Below, piece after piece: positions 25,268 through 34,380 of a DNA stretch of 64,000 bases; positions within the stretch are counted from its first letter, which is position 1, and every line of letters begins with the position of its first letter. The stretch spans positions 4,960,001-5,024,000 of the forward strand of contig CBDCCT010000002.1 of assembly GCA_965214995.1 (NCBI GenBank). Direction: 5' to 3'. The translations under genes were made by a program, and so were the position numbers. Source of the stretch: CBDCCT01 sp965214995. Lineage in GTDB: Bacteria; Deinococcota; Deinococci; Deinococcales; Trueperaceae. The notes under the pieces are model-generated. The model was given only the letters and a program-made list of their open reading frames with translations, did not search any database and was not told the DNA's origin.

Positions 25268-25658
25268 GTTGTCAGGAACGCTGGCGGCATGTGTTTCGAA
25301 CCGTGAGCTTACGGTGCGTGTTAGCCTTAAGAACCTGAGTTTGGGTTTCCAGCAGGGAAGCGCGCCTCTGACGCTCCTCGACAACCTCGAGCACCGATGA
25401 GGGCTGAATCAATCTGACACGAATGAGTTCGAGCACGTCGAGGTCGCATAGGGCGACGAGCTAGGTTGCCTCGCGGCGGGTAGTGCTTGGCACCTCGAGA
25501 AACATCCCGGCGCGCGAGCCGGTGCCAACCAAGGCACAACGTTTTGCGCGTAAAGTCCCCTTGAAGTTGCTTTAGCGGCTCGAGATGATACTTCAGCGGA
25601 GTGATTCTTCCCTTTGTGACCTTTCGCCCCTCTATACTGAAGAGCCTAAAGGAGGCCC
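25268..25658. other. 391-bp intergenic region, no gene recognised
   Basis: The left part has a short plus-strand open stretch (VSLKNLSLGFQQGSAPL, stopping after ~30 codons) that could be a gene scrap. The right end has AAAGGAGG just before the monooxygenase ATG. I see no RNA gene or clear hairpin. Confidence 0.3.
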
Positions 25659-27131
25659 ATGACGCCCAAACTTGAAAGCGAGCCCGCGAGCCACTTTGAC
25701 GTCATCATCGTCGGCGCGGGGCTTTCGGGGGTCGGCGCGGCTTGCTTGTTGCAACAGCGCCGCCCGAACGCGCGCTTCACCGTGCTCGAGGCCAGGGAGC
25801 GCTTGGGCGGCACCTGGGACCTCTTTCGCTACCCCGGCGTGCGTTCGGACTCGGACATGCAGACGCTGGGCTTTTCTTTCCGGCCCTGGGAGAGCAAAAA
25901 GGCCATCGCCGACGGGCCCGCGATTCTCAAGTACATCCGAGACACCGCCAAAACGTGCGGGGTCGAGAAGCACATCAGGTACCGCCACAGGGTCGTGAGC
26001 GCCGCCTGGCGTTCGGAGCGCGCGAGCTGGCGGCTCGAGGTAGAGCTCGAGCATGGCGAGCGCGTCCCCTACACCTGCGACTTTCTCTATATGTGCAGCG
26101 GCTACTACGACTACGACCACGGGCACACCCCGCAGTGGCGAGGTATGGACGCGTTTGGCGGTCGCCTCGTCCACCCACAAACGTGGCCCGAGGATTTAGC
26201 GGTCAAGGGGCGGGTCGTCGTCATCGGCAGCGGCGCGACCGCCGTCACGCTGGTGCCCGCCCTCGCCGAGCGTGCCGAGCACGTCACCATGCTGCAACGC
26301 TCCCCCACCTACATCGCAACCATACCCTCGGAAGACCCCCTCGCCGCCCGGCTGCACGGCATTCTGCCTTCGCGCCTGGCGCACAGCCTGGTGCGCTGGA
26401 AAAACCTGCTCTACAGCATGTACGTCTTTAATATGGCGCGGTGGCAACCGGAGACGGTCAAGCGCTCGCTCCTCACGCTGGCGCAGGGGGAGCTCGGCCC
26501 CGCCTACGACCCCAGACACTTCACGCCGCGCTACAACCCCTGGGACCAGCGCCTCTGCCTCGCGCCCGACGGCGACTTCTTCGCGGCCCTCCGCTCGGGG
26601 CGGGCCTCAATCGTCACGGGCGAAATCGCGCGCTTTACCAAGACGGGGGTGCAGCTCGCGTCGGGTGAGCACTTGGAGGCGGACCTTGTCGTCACCGCCA
26701 CAGGCCTCAAGCTGAAGCTGCTCGGCGGCGTCCGGCTCACCGTCGACGGGACGCCCGTCGCGCTCTCCCGTACGCTCAGTTACAAGGGGACGATGTACAG
26801 CGGCGTGCCCAACCTCGCCTCGGCCTTCGGCTACACCAACGCCTCGTGGACGCTCAAGTGCGAGCTTATTTCTGGGTTCGTCTGTCGCCTGCTCTCGCAC
26901 ATGGAGGCGAAGGGCTACGCCGTCTGCACGCCCCGCCGACCGGACGCCGGGGTGGAGGAGCGGCCCGCCGTCGACCTGACCTCGGGCTATATCGAGCGGG
27001 CGCGGCACCTTCTGCCCAAACAGGGCGCAGGCAAGCCCTGGAGAATTTACCAGAACTATTTTCAAGACGTCGCCGCGCTCCGTTTTGGCCGCCTGGAGGA
27101 CGGCGTGCTCGAGTTCAAGCCTCGCCCTTGA
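25659..27131 (+). CDS. Flavin-dependent monooxygenase of the Baeyer-Villiger/FMO class
   Basis: A 490-aa FAD/NADPH enzyme. The FAD Rossmann motif is VGAGLSGVGAACLL near 16; next come LGGTWDLFRYPGVRSDSDM, typical of BVMO-like proteins, FGGRLVHPQTWPED (F-x-G-x3-H-x3-W fingerprint) near 165, and the NADPH Rossmann VVVIGSGATAVTLVP near 187. The C-terminal half includes VTATGLKLKLLGG. It inserts oxygen next to a ketone or hydroxylates a soft nucleophile; the substrate is unknown. Strong AAAGGAGG before ATG. Confidence 0.9.
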   Translation: MTPKLESEPASHFDVIIVGAGLSGVGAACLLQQRRPNARFTVLEARERLGGTWDLFRYPGVRSDSDMQTLGFSFRPWESKKAIADGPAILKYIRDTAKTCGVEKHIRYRHRVVSAAWRSERASWRLEVELEHGERVPYTCDFLYMCSGYYDYDHGHTPQWRGMDAFGGRLVHPQTWPEDLAVKGRVVVIGSGATAVTLVPALAERAEHVTMLQRSPTYIATIPSEDPLAARLHGILPSRLAHSLVRWKNLLYSMYVFNMARWQPETVKRSLLTLAQGELGPAYDPRHFTPRYNPWDQRLCLAPDGDFFAALRSGRASIVTGEIARFTKTGVQLASGEHLEADLVVTATGLKLKLLGGVRLTVDGTPVALSRTLSYKGTMYSGVPNLASAFGYTNASWTLKCELISGFVCRLLSHMEAKGYAVCTPRRPDAGVEERPAVDLTSGYIERARHLLPKQGAGKPWRIYQNYFQDVAALRFGRLEDGVLEFKPRP

Positions 27132-27459
27132 GCGGACGGTTGGCTAAGACATCAGGCTTGGCGCTGGCGCGACCCGGCGGCTAGGGCGCGCCACGGGTTT
27201 CCACCCCAAACCGCAACAAACGCGCGGGGCGCGCCGTTTCCCTTTCCTCTTTTGCTTTAATTGATGTTTCACCCATTAAAAAAGCTTATTGCCCAACCCT
27301 GGAAAATGTGATAATCTTCCCACCAGCGCTTGTGCAAATACATACGGGTGGCTCGTCAAGGCTTCTCAAACCGAGGTACGACATGATGGGTTCAATCTCG
27401 AGGAAACGTCCACAAAGCCTCTTTTCTCGTTCTCGTCTCGGCTCGAGGTTCGCAGGACC
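27132..27459. promoter_or_regulatory. Region upstream of the first sulfatase
   Basis: A 328-bp gap. An AT-rich patch at 27257-27320 contains TGTGATAAT (extended -10-like) at 27306-27314; no convincing -35 is seen. The sulfatase frame is open from 27289 but has no support there, so I start the gene at ATG 27460. Confidence 0.35.
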
Positions 27460-29223
27460 ATGAAAGCCGTCATGGTCATGTTCGACTCGCTCAACCGGCA
27501 CATGTTGCCGCCCTACGGCTGCGACTGGGTCCACGCGCCCAATTTCAGCCGCTTAGCCGAGCGGAGCACCACCTTTGACAACGCCTACGTCGGCAGCCTG
27601 CCCTGTATGCCCGCCAGACGCGAACTGCACACGGGGCGCTACAACTTTTTGCACCGCAGTTGGGGGCCCTTGGAACCCTTCGACGTGTCTATGCCCGAAC
27701 TGCTTAAGGAGAACGGTGTCTACACGCACTTAGTCACCGACCACCAGCACTATTTCGAGGACGGGGGCGGCACCTATCACCCCCGCTACAATTCTTGGGA
27801 GTTCATGCGGGGTCAGGAGGGCGACCCCTGGAAAGGGCGGGTCAAGGACCCTGAGATACCGGAGAGCCTGAACAAACGGCCCAACGCCGCCCTGTGGCGG
27901 CAGGACTGGGTCAACCGCGGCTACTTAACGCGCGAGGAAGATTTGCCGCAGGCCAAGACCTTCGCGGCGGGGCTCGAGTTCTTACACACCAACCACGCCG
28001 AGGACGGTTGGTTTTTACACATCGAGACCTTCGACCCACACGAGCCCTTTTTCGCGCCCCAGCGCTACAAAGACCTCTACAAGCACGATTATCAGGACCC
28101 CCATTTTGACTGGCCCGACTACACGTTCGTGACCGAGACGCGTGAGCAAGTGCAGCACTGCCGCTACGAATACGCGGCTTTGGTCAGCATGTGTGACCAT
28201 TACCTCGGCACGGTCTTGGAGGCGATGGACGCGCTCGAGCTCTGGGACGACACCCTGCTCATCGTCAACACCGACCACGGCTTTTTGTTGGGCGAGAAAG
28301 ACTGGTGGGCCAAGATGGTGCAGCCCCTCTACAACGAGGTCGCCCATTACCCCCTTTTTATTTGGGACCCGCGCAGCCGCGTTTCTGGTGAGCGGCGCAG
28401 CGCCCTGGTCCAGACGATTGATTTGGCGCCGACGCTGCTCGAGTATTTCGGCGTCGCGCGGCCCGACACCATGCAAGGGGTTCCCCTAAAAAACACCGTC
28501 GCTCATGACGAACCCGTCAGGGAGGCGGGGCTGTTCGGTTTGCACGGCTCGCACGTCAACGTGACCGACGGGCGCTACGTCTACATGCGCGCGCCCACAG
28601 CGGAGAACGCCCCGCTCAACAACTACACGCTCATGCCGACCCACATGCGGCGGCGCTTCAGCCCGGACGAATTGAGCAGGCTGTCTTTGGCTGAAGCTTT
28701 CACCTTCACCCAGGACTGTCAAACTTTAGAAATTCCCGCCCTCGCCATGATCAACCCGTACATCTACGGGACGCTTCTCTTCGATCTGGAAAGCGACCCG
28801 CAGCAAGAACATCCCGTCCAGGACGAGGCTGCCGAACGACGCATGATCGAGCTGATGGTCGGGCTGATGCGGCAAAACGACGCGCCGCGCGAACAGTTTG
28901 GCAGGTTGGGCTTGCCGCCTGACGGTGAGGTGGAAAGCAGGCACCTGCACGCTCGAGCGGGAGAGGCCGGCCCCCACGACACCGTCGGACGAACCGACGT
29001 GACCTGGAAAAGGGACGCCAAAAAACTTTACTACGCGGTCACGGCCACCACGCCTCTGGGCTTAAACCGCGCCGTTGAGCTGGGGGTAGAGCAGGCGCTG
29101 CAAACGCGCGGCGACGCCAGCTTGGACGAAGACGAGTTGCTCGAGCTGTTACAAACCGTTCTGCCCGAAGCGCACCATTCCCGCCTCGCCTTCGCCCTGG
29201 ACCTCGTCCGCAAAGGGCGGTGA
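27460..29223 (+). CDS. Formylglycine-dependent sulfatase
   Basis: A 587-aa alkaline-phosphatase-superfamily sulfatase. MVMFDSLNRHMLPPYG gives the first metal Asp; SLPCMPARRELHTGR (Cys49) is the C-x-P-x-R sulfatase signature whose Cys becomes formylglycine. Then FLHIETFDPHEPFFAP and LLIVNTDHGFLLGEKDWW supply later metal and substrate ligands. No signal peptide is seen, so it is probably cytoplasmic and cleaves small sulfate esters. The last ~100 residues are an extra helical tail. Its neighbours (monooxygenase upstream, two Gfo/Idh/MocA genes converging) point to catabolism of a modified sugar or inositol-like compound. Confidence 0.88.
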   Translation: MKAVMVMFDSLNRHMLPPYGCDWVHAPNFSRLAERSTTFDNAYVGSLPCMPARRELHTGRYNFLHRSWGPLEPFDVSMPELLKENGVYTHLVTDHQHYFEDGGGTYHPRYNSWEFMRGQEGDPWKGRVKDPEIPESLNKRPNAALWRQDWVNRGYLTREEDLPQAKTFAAGLEFLHTNHAEDGWFLHIETFDPHEPFFAPQRYKDLYKHDYQDPHFDWPDYTFVTETREQVQHCRYEYAALVSMCDHYLGTVLEAMDALELWDDTLLIVNTDHGFLLGEKDWWAKMVQPLYNEVAHYPLFIWDPRSRVSGERRSALVQTIDLAPTLLEYFGVARPDTMQGVPLKNTVAHDEPVREAGLFGLHGSHVNVTDGRYVYMRAPTAENAPLNNYTLMPTHMRRRFSPDELSRLSLAEAFTFTQDCQTLEIPALAMINPYIYGTLLFDLESDPQQEHPVQDEAAERRMIELMVGLMRQNDAPREQFGRLGLPPDGEVESRHLHARAGEAGPHDTVGRTDVTWKRDAKKLYYAVTATTPLGLNRAVELGVEQALQTRGDASLDEDELLELLQTVLPEAHHSRLAFALDLVRKGR

Positions 29224-29227
29224 CGCC

Positions 29228-29329
29228 GTGAAGGGAAACCGCGGCCTCTTTAACCAAGACCAGGGCGCGCAGTGGGCGGAGTTGATGGCGGCGTCGGTCA
29301 TCGCGGTGGTGCTCATTATTCTGCTTTAA
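29228..29329 (+). CDS. Possible 33-aa single-helix membrane peptide or permease-tail relic
   Basis: GTG at 29228 opens a short frame: a hydrophilic start (KGNRGLFNQDQGAQWAELM) and one hydrophobic helix (AASVIAVVLIILL). The pattern W-x-x-L-M-A-A-S-V-I-A-V resembles the last helix of MalG-type sugar permeases, so it may be all that remains of one, kept behind the sulfatase stop. It could also be a genuine small membrane protein. Confidence 0.35.
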   Translation: MKGNRGLFNQDQGAQWAELMAASVIAVVLIILL

Positions 29330-29403
29330 CTCTGCTTTACCTCTGAATGCTCCCTGCTAGGACCAAAGCAGCGCCAGCCGACTCCTACTCCTGTTAAACG
29401 GAC

Positions 29404-30438
29404 CTAAACGGACAGCGCCTGCTGCCACCCCGCGGCACTCTCGGTCGCCTTGAGGATAAGCTCGAGCACCGCCCGCCCCTCCTCCGCGCCGTGCAGCGGA
29501 CGGCTGCCGCTCTGCAAACAGTCGGCAAAATGCCCGATCTCCTCGGTGAAGGTGCTCTCGACCGCCGGTAAAACACGCTCGGCGGGTTCGGCGAACCCGA
29601 GTGGGCGGTAGTAAAGGATGTGGCTCGAGCCGAACAGCTCTCCCCTATCGCCGACCAGATGAAGTTTGTGCGTCCCGTAAGGAAGCGGCATGGCCCACGA
29701 GGTAAAGATTTCGCCCAACACGCCGTTCTGAAACCGGACCTGCACGCTCGCGGTGTCTTCGCCCTCGATGTGCATATGGAAGCGGCTCATGCTGGCGCGC
29801 ACCTCGGCGAGCGGCGCGCCCGCCAAATAGAGGAGCAGGTAGGACGGATGGTAGCCGGTGTCGATGAGCTCGCCGCCCCCTTGCGAGGCGACGCTGCCGC
29901 GCCAGGTGCCGTGCATCGAGGTCGCGGGCGCGACGAAGCAGTCTTGGGTGCGGAGCCAGCGAAGCTTTCCGATGAGCCCCTCGTCTAAGAGCCGTTTGGC
30001 CTCCCTCACCACGGGGGTAAAAAGCTGGTTGTGGGCCGACATGTAGGTCACGCCCGAGCGCGCGACCGCCGCCAGAATTTCGTCCGCCTCGGCGAGGGTC
30101 ATGCACATCGGCTTTTCGCAGAGGATGTGTTTGCCCGCTCCCGCCGCCGCCAGGATCGCCGGGGCGTGGAAGGGGTGGGGCAGCGCGATGATGACCGCGT
30201 CTAAGTCCTTTTGCTCGGCGAGCAGCGCGTTCCAGTCGTGATAGCACGCCGGGTCGTTGCCGAGCTGCGCCGAACGGAGCTCGAGCGCCTCGTCGGACAG
30301 GTCGCAGAGCGCGGTGCATTGAAGCTTGTCCGCGTGCGCCAGTATCCCCCGAACATGAGCACGGGCGATGCCGCCCGCCCCAAAAAGGGCGACGTTAAGC
30401 TTTTTACGGGTTTGTACAGGTTTCGTCGTTTGAGTCAT
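29404..30438 (-). CDS. Gfo/Idh/MocA-family oxidoreductase
   Basis: A 344-aa NAD(P)-dependent dehydrogenase. The Rossmann motif ALFGAGGIARAHVRG is near 17, and the conserved EKP sits in HILCEKPMCMTLAEAD near 110. The C-terminal alpha/beta domain contains GGGELIDTGYHPSYLLLYL, with the catalytic region Asp-x3-His. Members oxidise sugars, inositols or sugar amines at a ring carbon. It is followed on the same strand by a second family member 45 bp upstream, probably one operon. Confidence 0.88.
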   Translation of the reverse strand: MTQTTKPVQTRKKLNVALFGAGGIARAHVRGILAHADKLQCTALCDLSDEALELRSAQLGNDPACYHDWNALLAEQKDLDAVIIALPHPFHAPAILAAAGAGKHILCEKPMCMTLAEADEILAAVARSGVTYMSAHNQLFTPVVREAKRLLDEGLIGKLRWLRTQDCFVAPATSMHGTWRGSVASQGGGELIDTGYHPSYLLLYLAGAPLAEVRASMSRFHMHIEGEDTASVQVRFQNGVLGEIFTSWAMPLPYGTHKLHLVGDRGELFGSSHILYYRPLGFAEPAERVLPAVESTFTEEIGHFADCLQSGSRPLHGAEEGRAVLELILKATESAAGWQQALSV

Positions 30439-30483
30439 GAAGCGCCTCCGATTCGGTAGGGTATGGGGTGAGAAGGTTTAAAG

Positions 30484-31488
30484 TCATGTGCGAGGCGCGA
30501 CCCAGCGCGCCTCTCTTGCGCCCTCGTAAAGCGCCGCCATCACGGCGTTGCGGTAGGCGGCCTCGAGGGGTTTTACGAGCGGCACTCTATCATCCGATTT
30601 ACCCTCCACAGCGTCCAAAAACAGCTCAAAGGCGTGCGGCAAAGGTTCAGGAAGGTCGCGCCACGCCTCCCCGGTCGCGCCCTCGACGTGTTCACTTTTG
30701 AAGTAGAGGGTATCGCCGAGAGCGTAGGCGTGACCCTCGGTGCCGCTGACGAGCACTTTGACCGGGTCGGCGACATCGACCCACCCCGCCGCCAGCGTGC
30801 CCGCCGCGCCGTTTTTGAAGCGCAGCATCCCCTCGCCGGACTCGTCACAGCCTTTGTAACGCCCGGTCACGACGTTGATCGACGCGGTAACCGTCTCGAC
30901 CTCGCCCAGCAGCCACAGCAAGATGTCGAGCGAGTGCGTGCCCAAATCCCCGAACGCGCCGCAGCCTGCCCGCTCAGGGTCCGCCATCCAGCGCCAGTCG
31001 CCATCGAACCAGCCCTTAAGCGCGCCCGCGTGGCAGTTCGAGTGCCGAACGCGGGTGATTTTGCCGAAGTGCCCCTGTTCTATCTGCTCTTTTAAGAAAC
31101 GGTGGATGGGTTGTCCGCGCATGAAGTAGCCCGTTTGAAACAAGAGACCGGCCTCCGTAATCGCCTGCGCCATGCGGTAGGCGTCCTCAGCGGCGAAGCC
31201 TAAGGGTTTTTCGACGAAGAGGTGTTTACGCGCGTCCACGGCGGGCATGACGACGGCCTCGTGCCGGTTCGTCTCCGTGCAGACGATAGCGGCCTCGACC
31301 TCGTCGTCCGCATACACGGCGTCCAGGTCATTCACCGCCCGTGCGGCGAGCTTTTCTGCCGCTGCGTCGGCCCGCGCCCTGTCGTGGTCCCAGACGTATT
31401 TGACCCTTACCGTGTCCCGCGCTTTCAGGCGCTCGATAAAGTTGGGGGTGTGGATGTGGGCTGCGCCGATAAGGGCGAGGGTGGGCAT
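30484..31488 (-). CDS. Gfo/Idh/MocA-family oxidoreductase
   Basis: A 334-aa paralogue of the 29404-30438 protein. ALIGAAHIHTPNFIERLKA replaces the usual glycine-rich turn (only one Gly, with A-A-H), so nucleotide binding may differ. LFVEKPLGFAAEDAYR carries the EKP motif and GAFGDLGTHSLDILLWLLG the D-x3-H catalytic region. It is the first gene of a two-gene minus-strand unit. The altered N-terminal loop is shared by some members of the family and need not mean loss of activity. Confidence 0.85.
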   Translation of the reverse strand: MPTLALIGAAHIHTPNFIERLKARDTVRVKYVWDHDRARADAAAEKLAARAVNDLDAVYADDEVEAAIVCTETNRHEAVVMPAVDARKHLFVEKPLGFAAEDAYRMAQAITEAGLLFQTGYFMRGQPIHRFLKEQIEQGHFGKITRVRHSNCHAGALKGWFDGDWRWMADPERAGCGAFGDLGTHSLDILLWLLGEVETVTASINVVTGRYKGCDESGEGMLRFKNGAAGTLAAGWVDVADPVKVLVSGTEGHAYALGDTLYFKSEHVEGATGEAWRDLPEPLPHAFELFLDAVEGKSDDRVPLVKPLEAAYRNAVMAALYEGAREARWVAPRT

Positions 31489-31669
31489 GGTGCGTCTCCT
31501 TTGGGGTAGAGGCTGGCGGTGGGTGGGGTTAGCCTAGTCATCGGCATAAGGTTGATAAAAGGTTGATAAGAAGCTCTTTACACTTCGCGGAACGTAACGT
31601 TTGTGCTTGCTTATCCCCTTTCAATCAAGCACGGTTTGAGCCGGAGTAAGTTTTGAGCCCGAGCACCCG

Positions 31670-32047
31670 TCACAAACCGCACCTTGTCGTGTCATAAATC
31701 AGCGTGCCGCCTGCGGGGTTGACTTCAAAACGTCTACTCACATCTGCCAAGCCTCTCATTTGCTCTTTCTCGAGCAGGCTCAAAGTAAGCTCACGGTTCC
31801 AGTCACGCACCTCCTCTAAACCGTCCGGTGTGGCGAAGCTCATCTCGGTTCGTCCCGCCGCCCGCACACGCAAAAAATCGTGCTCGGCGCTCCGCAGCGT
31901 AGCGTTGGGGTACGGGGGCAAGCGCCGCGCGATGTCGTTGCGGCAGAGCTGGTCAGCGCCCAGCACGGCCGCGGCGACGATGCCCAGCGCCACAAGCGCG
32001 ACGACCCCGAGGCTGGCCCAGGGTGACTGCTTTTTGCCGATAAACAC
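31670..32047 (-). CDS. Single-pass membrane protein of unknown function
   Basis: A 125-aa protein. A basic start (MFIGKKQSPW) is followed by a hydrophobic helix (~12-31, ASLGVVALVALGIVAAAVLG). The remaining ~90 residues should lie outside the membrane and contain two cysteines (QLCRND and the C-terminal TTRCGL) that could pair. No family recognised. It is divergent from the peptide transporter operon. Confidence 0.55.
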   Translation of the reverse strand: MFIGKKQSPWASLGVVALVALGIVAAAVLGADQLCRNDIARRLPPYPNATLRSAEHDFLRVRAAGRTEMSFATPDGLEEVRDWNRELTLSLLEKEQMRGLADVSRRFEVNPAGGTLIYDTTRCGL

Positions 32048-32248
32048 GTCTAAACGCCCTCGCTTCTCGAGCCGTCCAAACTAAAAAACTCTCTCTCGAA
32101 CAGCGTTCAAGAGGCTGAGGGGTCGCGCCAGAACACAGCTTTTGTAGCCACCTGGTTAATGCTTACACACCTCCCGAAAACGCTGTTTGATACATCACAA
32201 AGGCAAACTCGTACATACCTTGAACCCGCGCCGTTGCTCTGCGTTTTC

Positions 32249-32276
32249 TTGACAAATCAAGTGGGGCGATTATAAA
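32249..32276 (+). promoter_or_regulatory. Sigma70-type promoter of the oligopeptide ABC operon
   Basis: TTGACA at 32249-32254, 16-bp spacer, TATAAA at 32271-32276, an almost ideal vegetative promoter. It leaves a ~265-nt leader before ATG 32549. The rest of the 501-bp gap (32048-32548) has no gene I can support; GAAAGGAG precedes the ATG. Confidence 0.65.
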
Positions 32277-32548
32277 ATTGCAGCAGTCCAATTGTCTAGC
32301 CCGTAGTGTTTTTTACAACCGCAGTGCTCCTTACACAGCTAGTTGTGTAATGAACACCTACCCTTGCGCAGCAAGGAGTCTTGTGCAGGATCGCCGCCTC
32401 AACCGAACGCGCAGCGTAAAGCGCGCCGCAGCACTCGGTTATCCCTATGGATACCGCCGAACCGCCTCAAAAGTTCGGCAATTCGTTACGAAAGGAGTTC
32501 GCTTAGTCGCACGGGGGGTAATAACGCTTCAACGTTGAAAGGAGCACC

Positions 32549-34315
32549 ATGAAGATAGTTAGACTGACCGTTTTGTTACTGGGATTATCCCTACTGGGGT
32601 CGGCCTTGGCCCAGCTCGAGAACCTGCCCCGCGAAGAGACCGTGATTTTCGACGTGGACGGCGGCATCGTCCAAAGCCCCTTAAACTTCAACTGGATGGT
32701 GCCGGGCACCAACCGAAATCAGGGGATGCACCAGGCGGTGTGGGAACCGCTCTTTATCCTCAACTACGAAACCGGCGAGATCCAGCCGTGGCTGGCCGAG
32801 AGCTTTGAGCCGAACGACACGCTCGACGTGTGGACCTTGAATCTGCGCGAAGGGGTGACCTGGTCGGACGGCGAGGCGTTCAACGCGGACGACGTCGTGT
32901 TCACCATCAACCTGTTGCTGGGCGACGAGACGCAGTCGCTCAACGAAGCGGCCAACATGCAGCAGTGGATCGAGAGCGTCGAGAAGATTGACAACTATAC
33001 CGTCCAGTTCAACCTGAAAGAACCCAACCCTCGCTTCCAGCTCGACTACTTCTCGGTGCGCATCTGGGGCGGCGTGGTCATGTTGCCCGAGCACGTCTGG
33101 GCGGGCCAAGACCCCTTCACCTTCGAGTTTTACGACCCCGAGCAGGGCTGGCCCCTCGGCACGGGCGCTTACAGGCTCGCGTCTGCGAGCGAGAACGAGT
33201 TTATCTATGAACGCCGCGACGACTGGTGGGGGGCCGAGGTGGGCATCCCCGAAATGGGTATCGACGGCCTGCCCGCGCCCCAGTACCTCGTTTGGGTGGT
33301 GACCGGAACCGAGGAGAACCGCGTGCAGCTCGCCTCGTCGGGCGAACTCGACAGCGTCATGGACGTAACGCTGGGCGGCTTCGACGCGATGTTGTCGAAC
33401 AACCCCAACATGGAAGCCTGGGTGGACGGGATGCCCTACGTGTGGCTCGACCCTTGCCCGCGCCAGATGTCGATTAACAACGAGGTTGCTCCCTGGGACA
33501 ACGCCGACCTGCGCAGGGCGCTCAACTTCATCATCGACCGTAATCAAATCATTGACGTCGCCTACGAAGGCACGACCATCCCGTCGCGGACCATGTTTGT
33601 CGAGTACGGCGGCCTGGAACCCTACATCGAGGCCATTTTAGCCAACGACATGGGCTTAAGCGCGACCGCCGACGTTGAGGCGGGTCAGGCGCTGATCGAG
33701 GCGAACGGCTACACCATGAACAGCAACGGCTTTTACGAGAAAGACGGCGAGGTCTTGTCCTTAGAGATTCAGGCGCACGAAGGCTTTATCGAAAAACGCC
33801 GCATCGCCGCCGTGCTGGTCGAACAGCTCCGCGCCGCGGGCATTGACGCCTCGCAGCGCAACGTGGCGGGCGCGACTTGGGAAGACAACAAGCGCTTCGG
33901 CAACTACGAAGCCGTGATGGACTGGGACGCGTGCGGCTCTATCAATGAGCCCTGGAACTCGATGAACCGCTACACGGGCCAGTTCTACCGCCCCATCGGC
34001 GAGCAGTCGCCGGGCCAGAACAACCACGTGCGCTGGACCGGCGAGGCCAACGACGCCTACAGCGCCATCGTCGAACAAATAGGCGTGCTGCCCCTGGGCG
34101 ACCCGCAAATCGAAGGCATGGTGGTCGAGGCGTACCAGAATCTCTACGACGAGATGCCCTTTATCCCCATCACGCAGGCGAAAAAGCTCGTGCCCTTCGA
34201 CACGACCTACTGGACGGGCTGGCCGACGGCTGAAAACAACTACAACCACCCGGCGACCTGGTGGATGAGCACGCACCAGATTATCCACAACCTCGAGCCC
34301 GCCGCAAGCAACTAA
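32549..34315 (+). CDS. ABC transporter substrate-binding protein, peptide/opine type (SBP family 5)
   Basis: A 588-aa secreted binding protein. Residues 1-21 are a signal peptide (VLLLGLSLLGSALA). The body has family-5 landmarks: EPLFILNYETGEIQPWLAES, WTLNLREGVTWSDGEAFNAD (the classic LR-x-G-V-x-WSDG box), YRLASASENEFIYER and ADLRRALNFIIDRNQI. There is no lipobox, so it may be free or attached by other means. It captures oligopeptides or related solutes for the four ABC components downstream. The long family length suggests a large ligand. Confidence 0.9.
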   Translation: MKIVRLTVLLLGLSLLGSALAQLENLPREETVIFDVDGGIVQSPLNFNWMVPGTNRNQGMHQAVWEPLFILNYETGEIQPWLAESFEPNDTLDVWTLNLREGVTWSDGEAFNADDVVFTINLLLGDETQSLNEAANMQQWIESVEKIDNYTVQFNLKEPNPRFQLDYFSVRIWGGVVMLPEHVWAGQDPFTFEFYDPEQGWPLGTGAYRLASASENEFIYERRDDWWGAEVGIPEMGIDGLPAPQYLVWVVTGTEENRVQLASSGELDSVMDVTLGGFDAMLSNNPNMEAWVDGMPYVWLDPCPRQMSINNEVAPWDNADLRRALNFIIDRNQIIDVAYEGTTIPSRTMFVEYGGLEPYIEAILANDMGLSATADVEAGQALIEANGYTMNSNGFYEKDGEVLSLEIQAHEGFIEKRRIAAVLVEQLRAAGIDASQRNVAGATWEDNKRFGNYEAVMDWDACGSINEPWNSMNRYTGQFYRPIGEQSPGQNNHVRWTGEANDAYSAIVEQIGVLPLGDPQIEGMVVEAYQNLYDEMPFIPITQAKKLVPFDTTYWTGWPTAENNYNHPATWWMSTHQIIHNLEPAASN

Positions 34316-34321
34316 CTCTAA

Positions 34322-34359
34322 GGGTGTCGGTCACCGGTCACGTCTGGTGACCGACACCC
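34322..34359. terminator. Perfect 14-bp hairpin between binding protein and permease genes
   Basis: GGGTGTCGGTCACC (34322-34335) and GGTGACCGACACCC (34346-34359) pair exactly around a 10-nt loop, starting 6 bp after the binding-protein stop. There is no T-run, so it more likely stops 3' decay or part of transcription, keeping the binding protein more abundant than the permeases. Confidence 0.65.
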
Positions 34360-34380
34360 CCTCCAAACTGGGAGCTTCTT

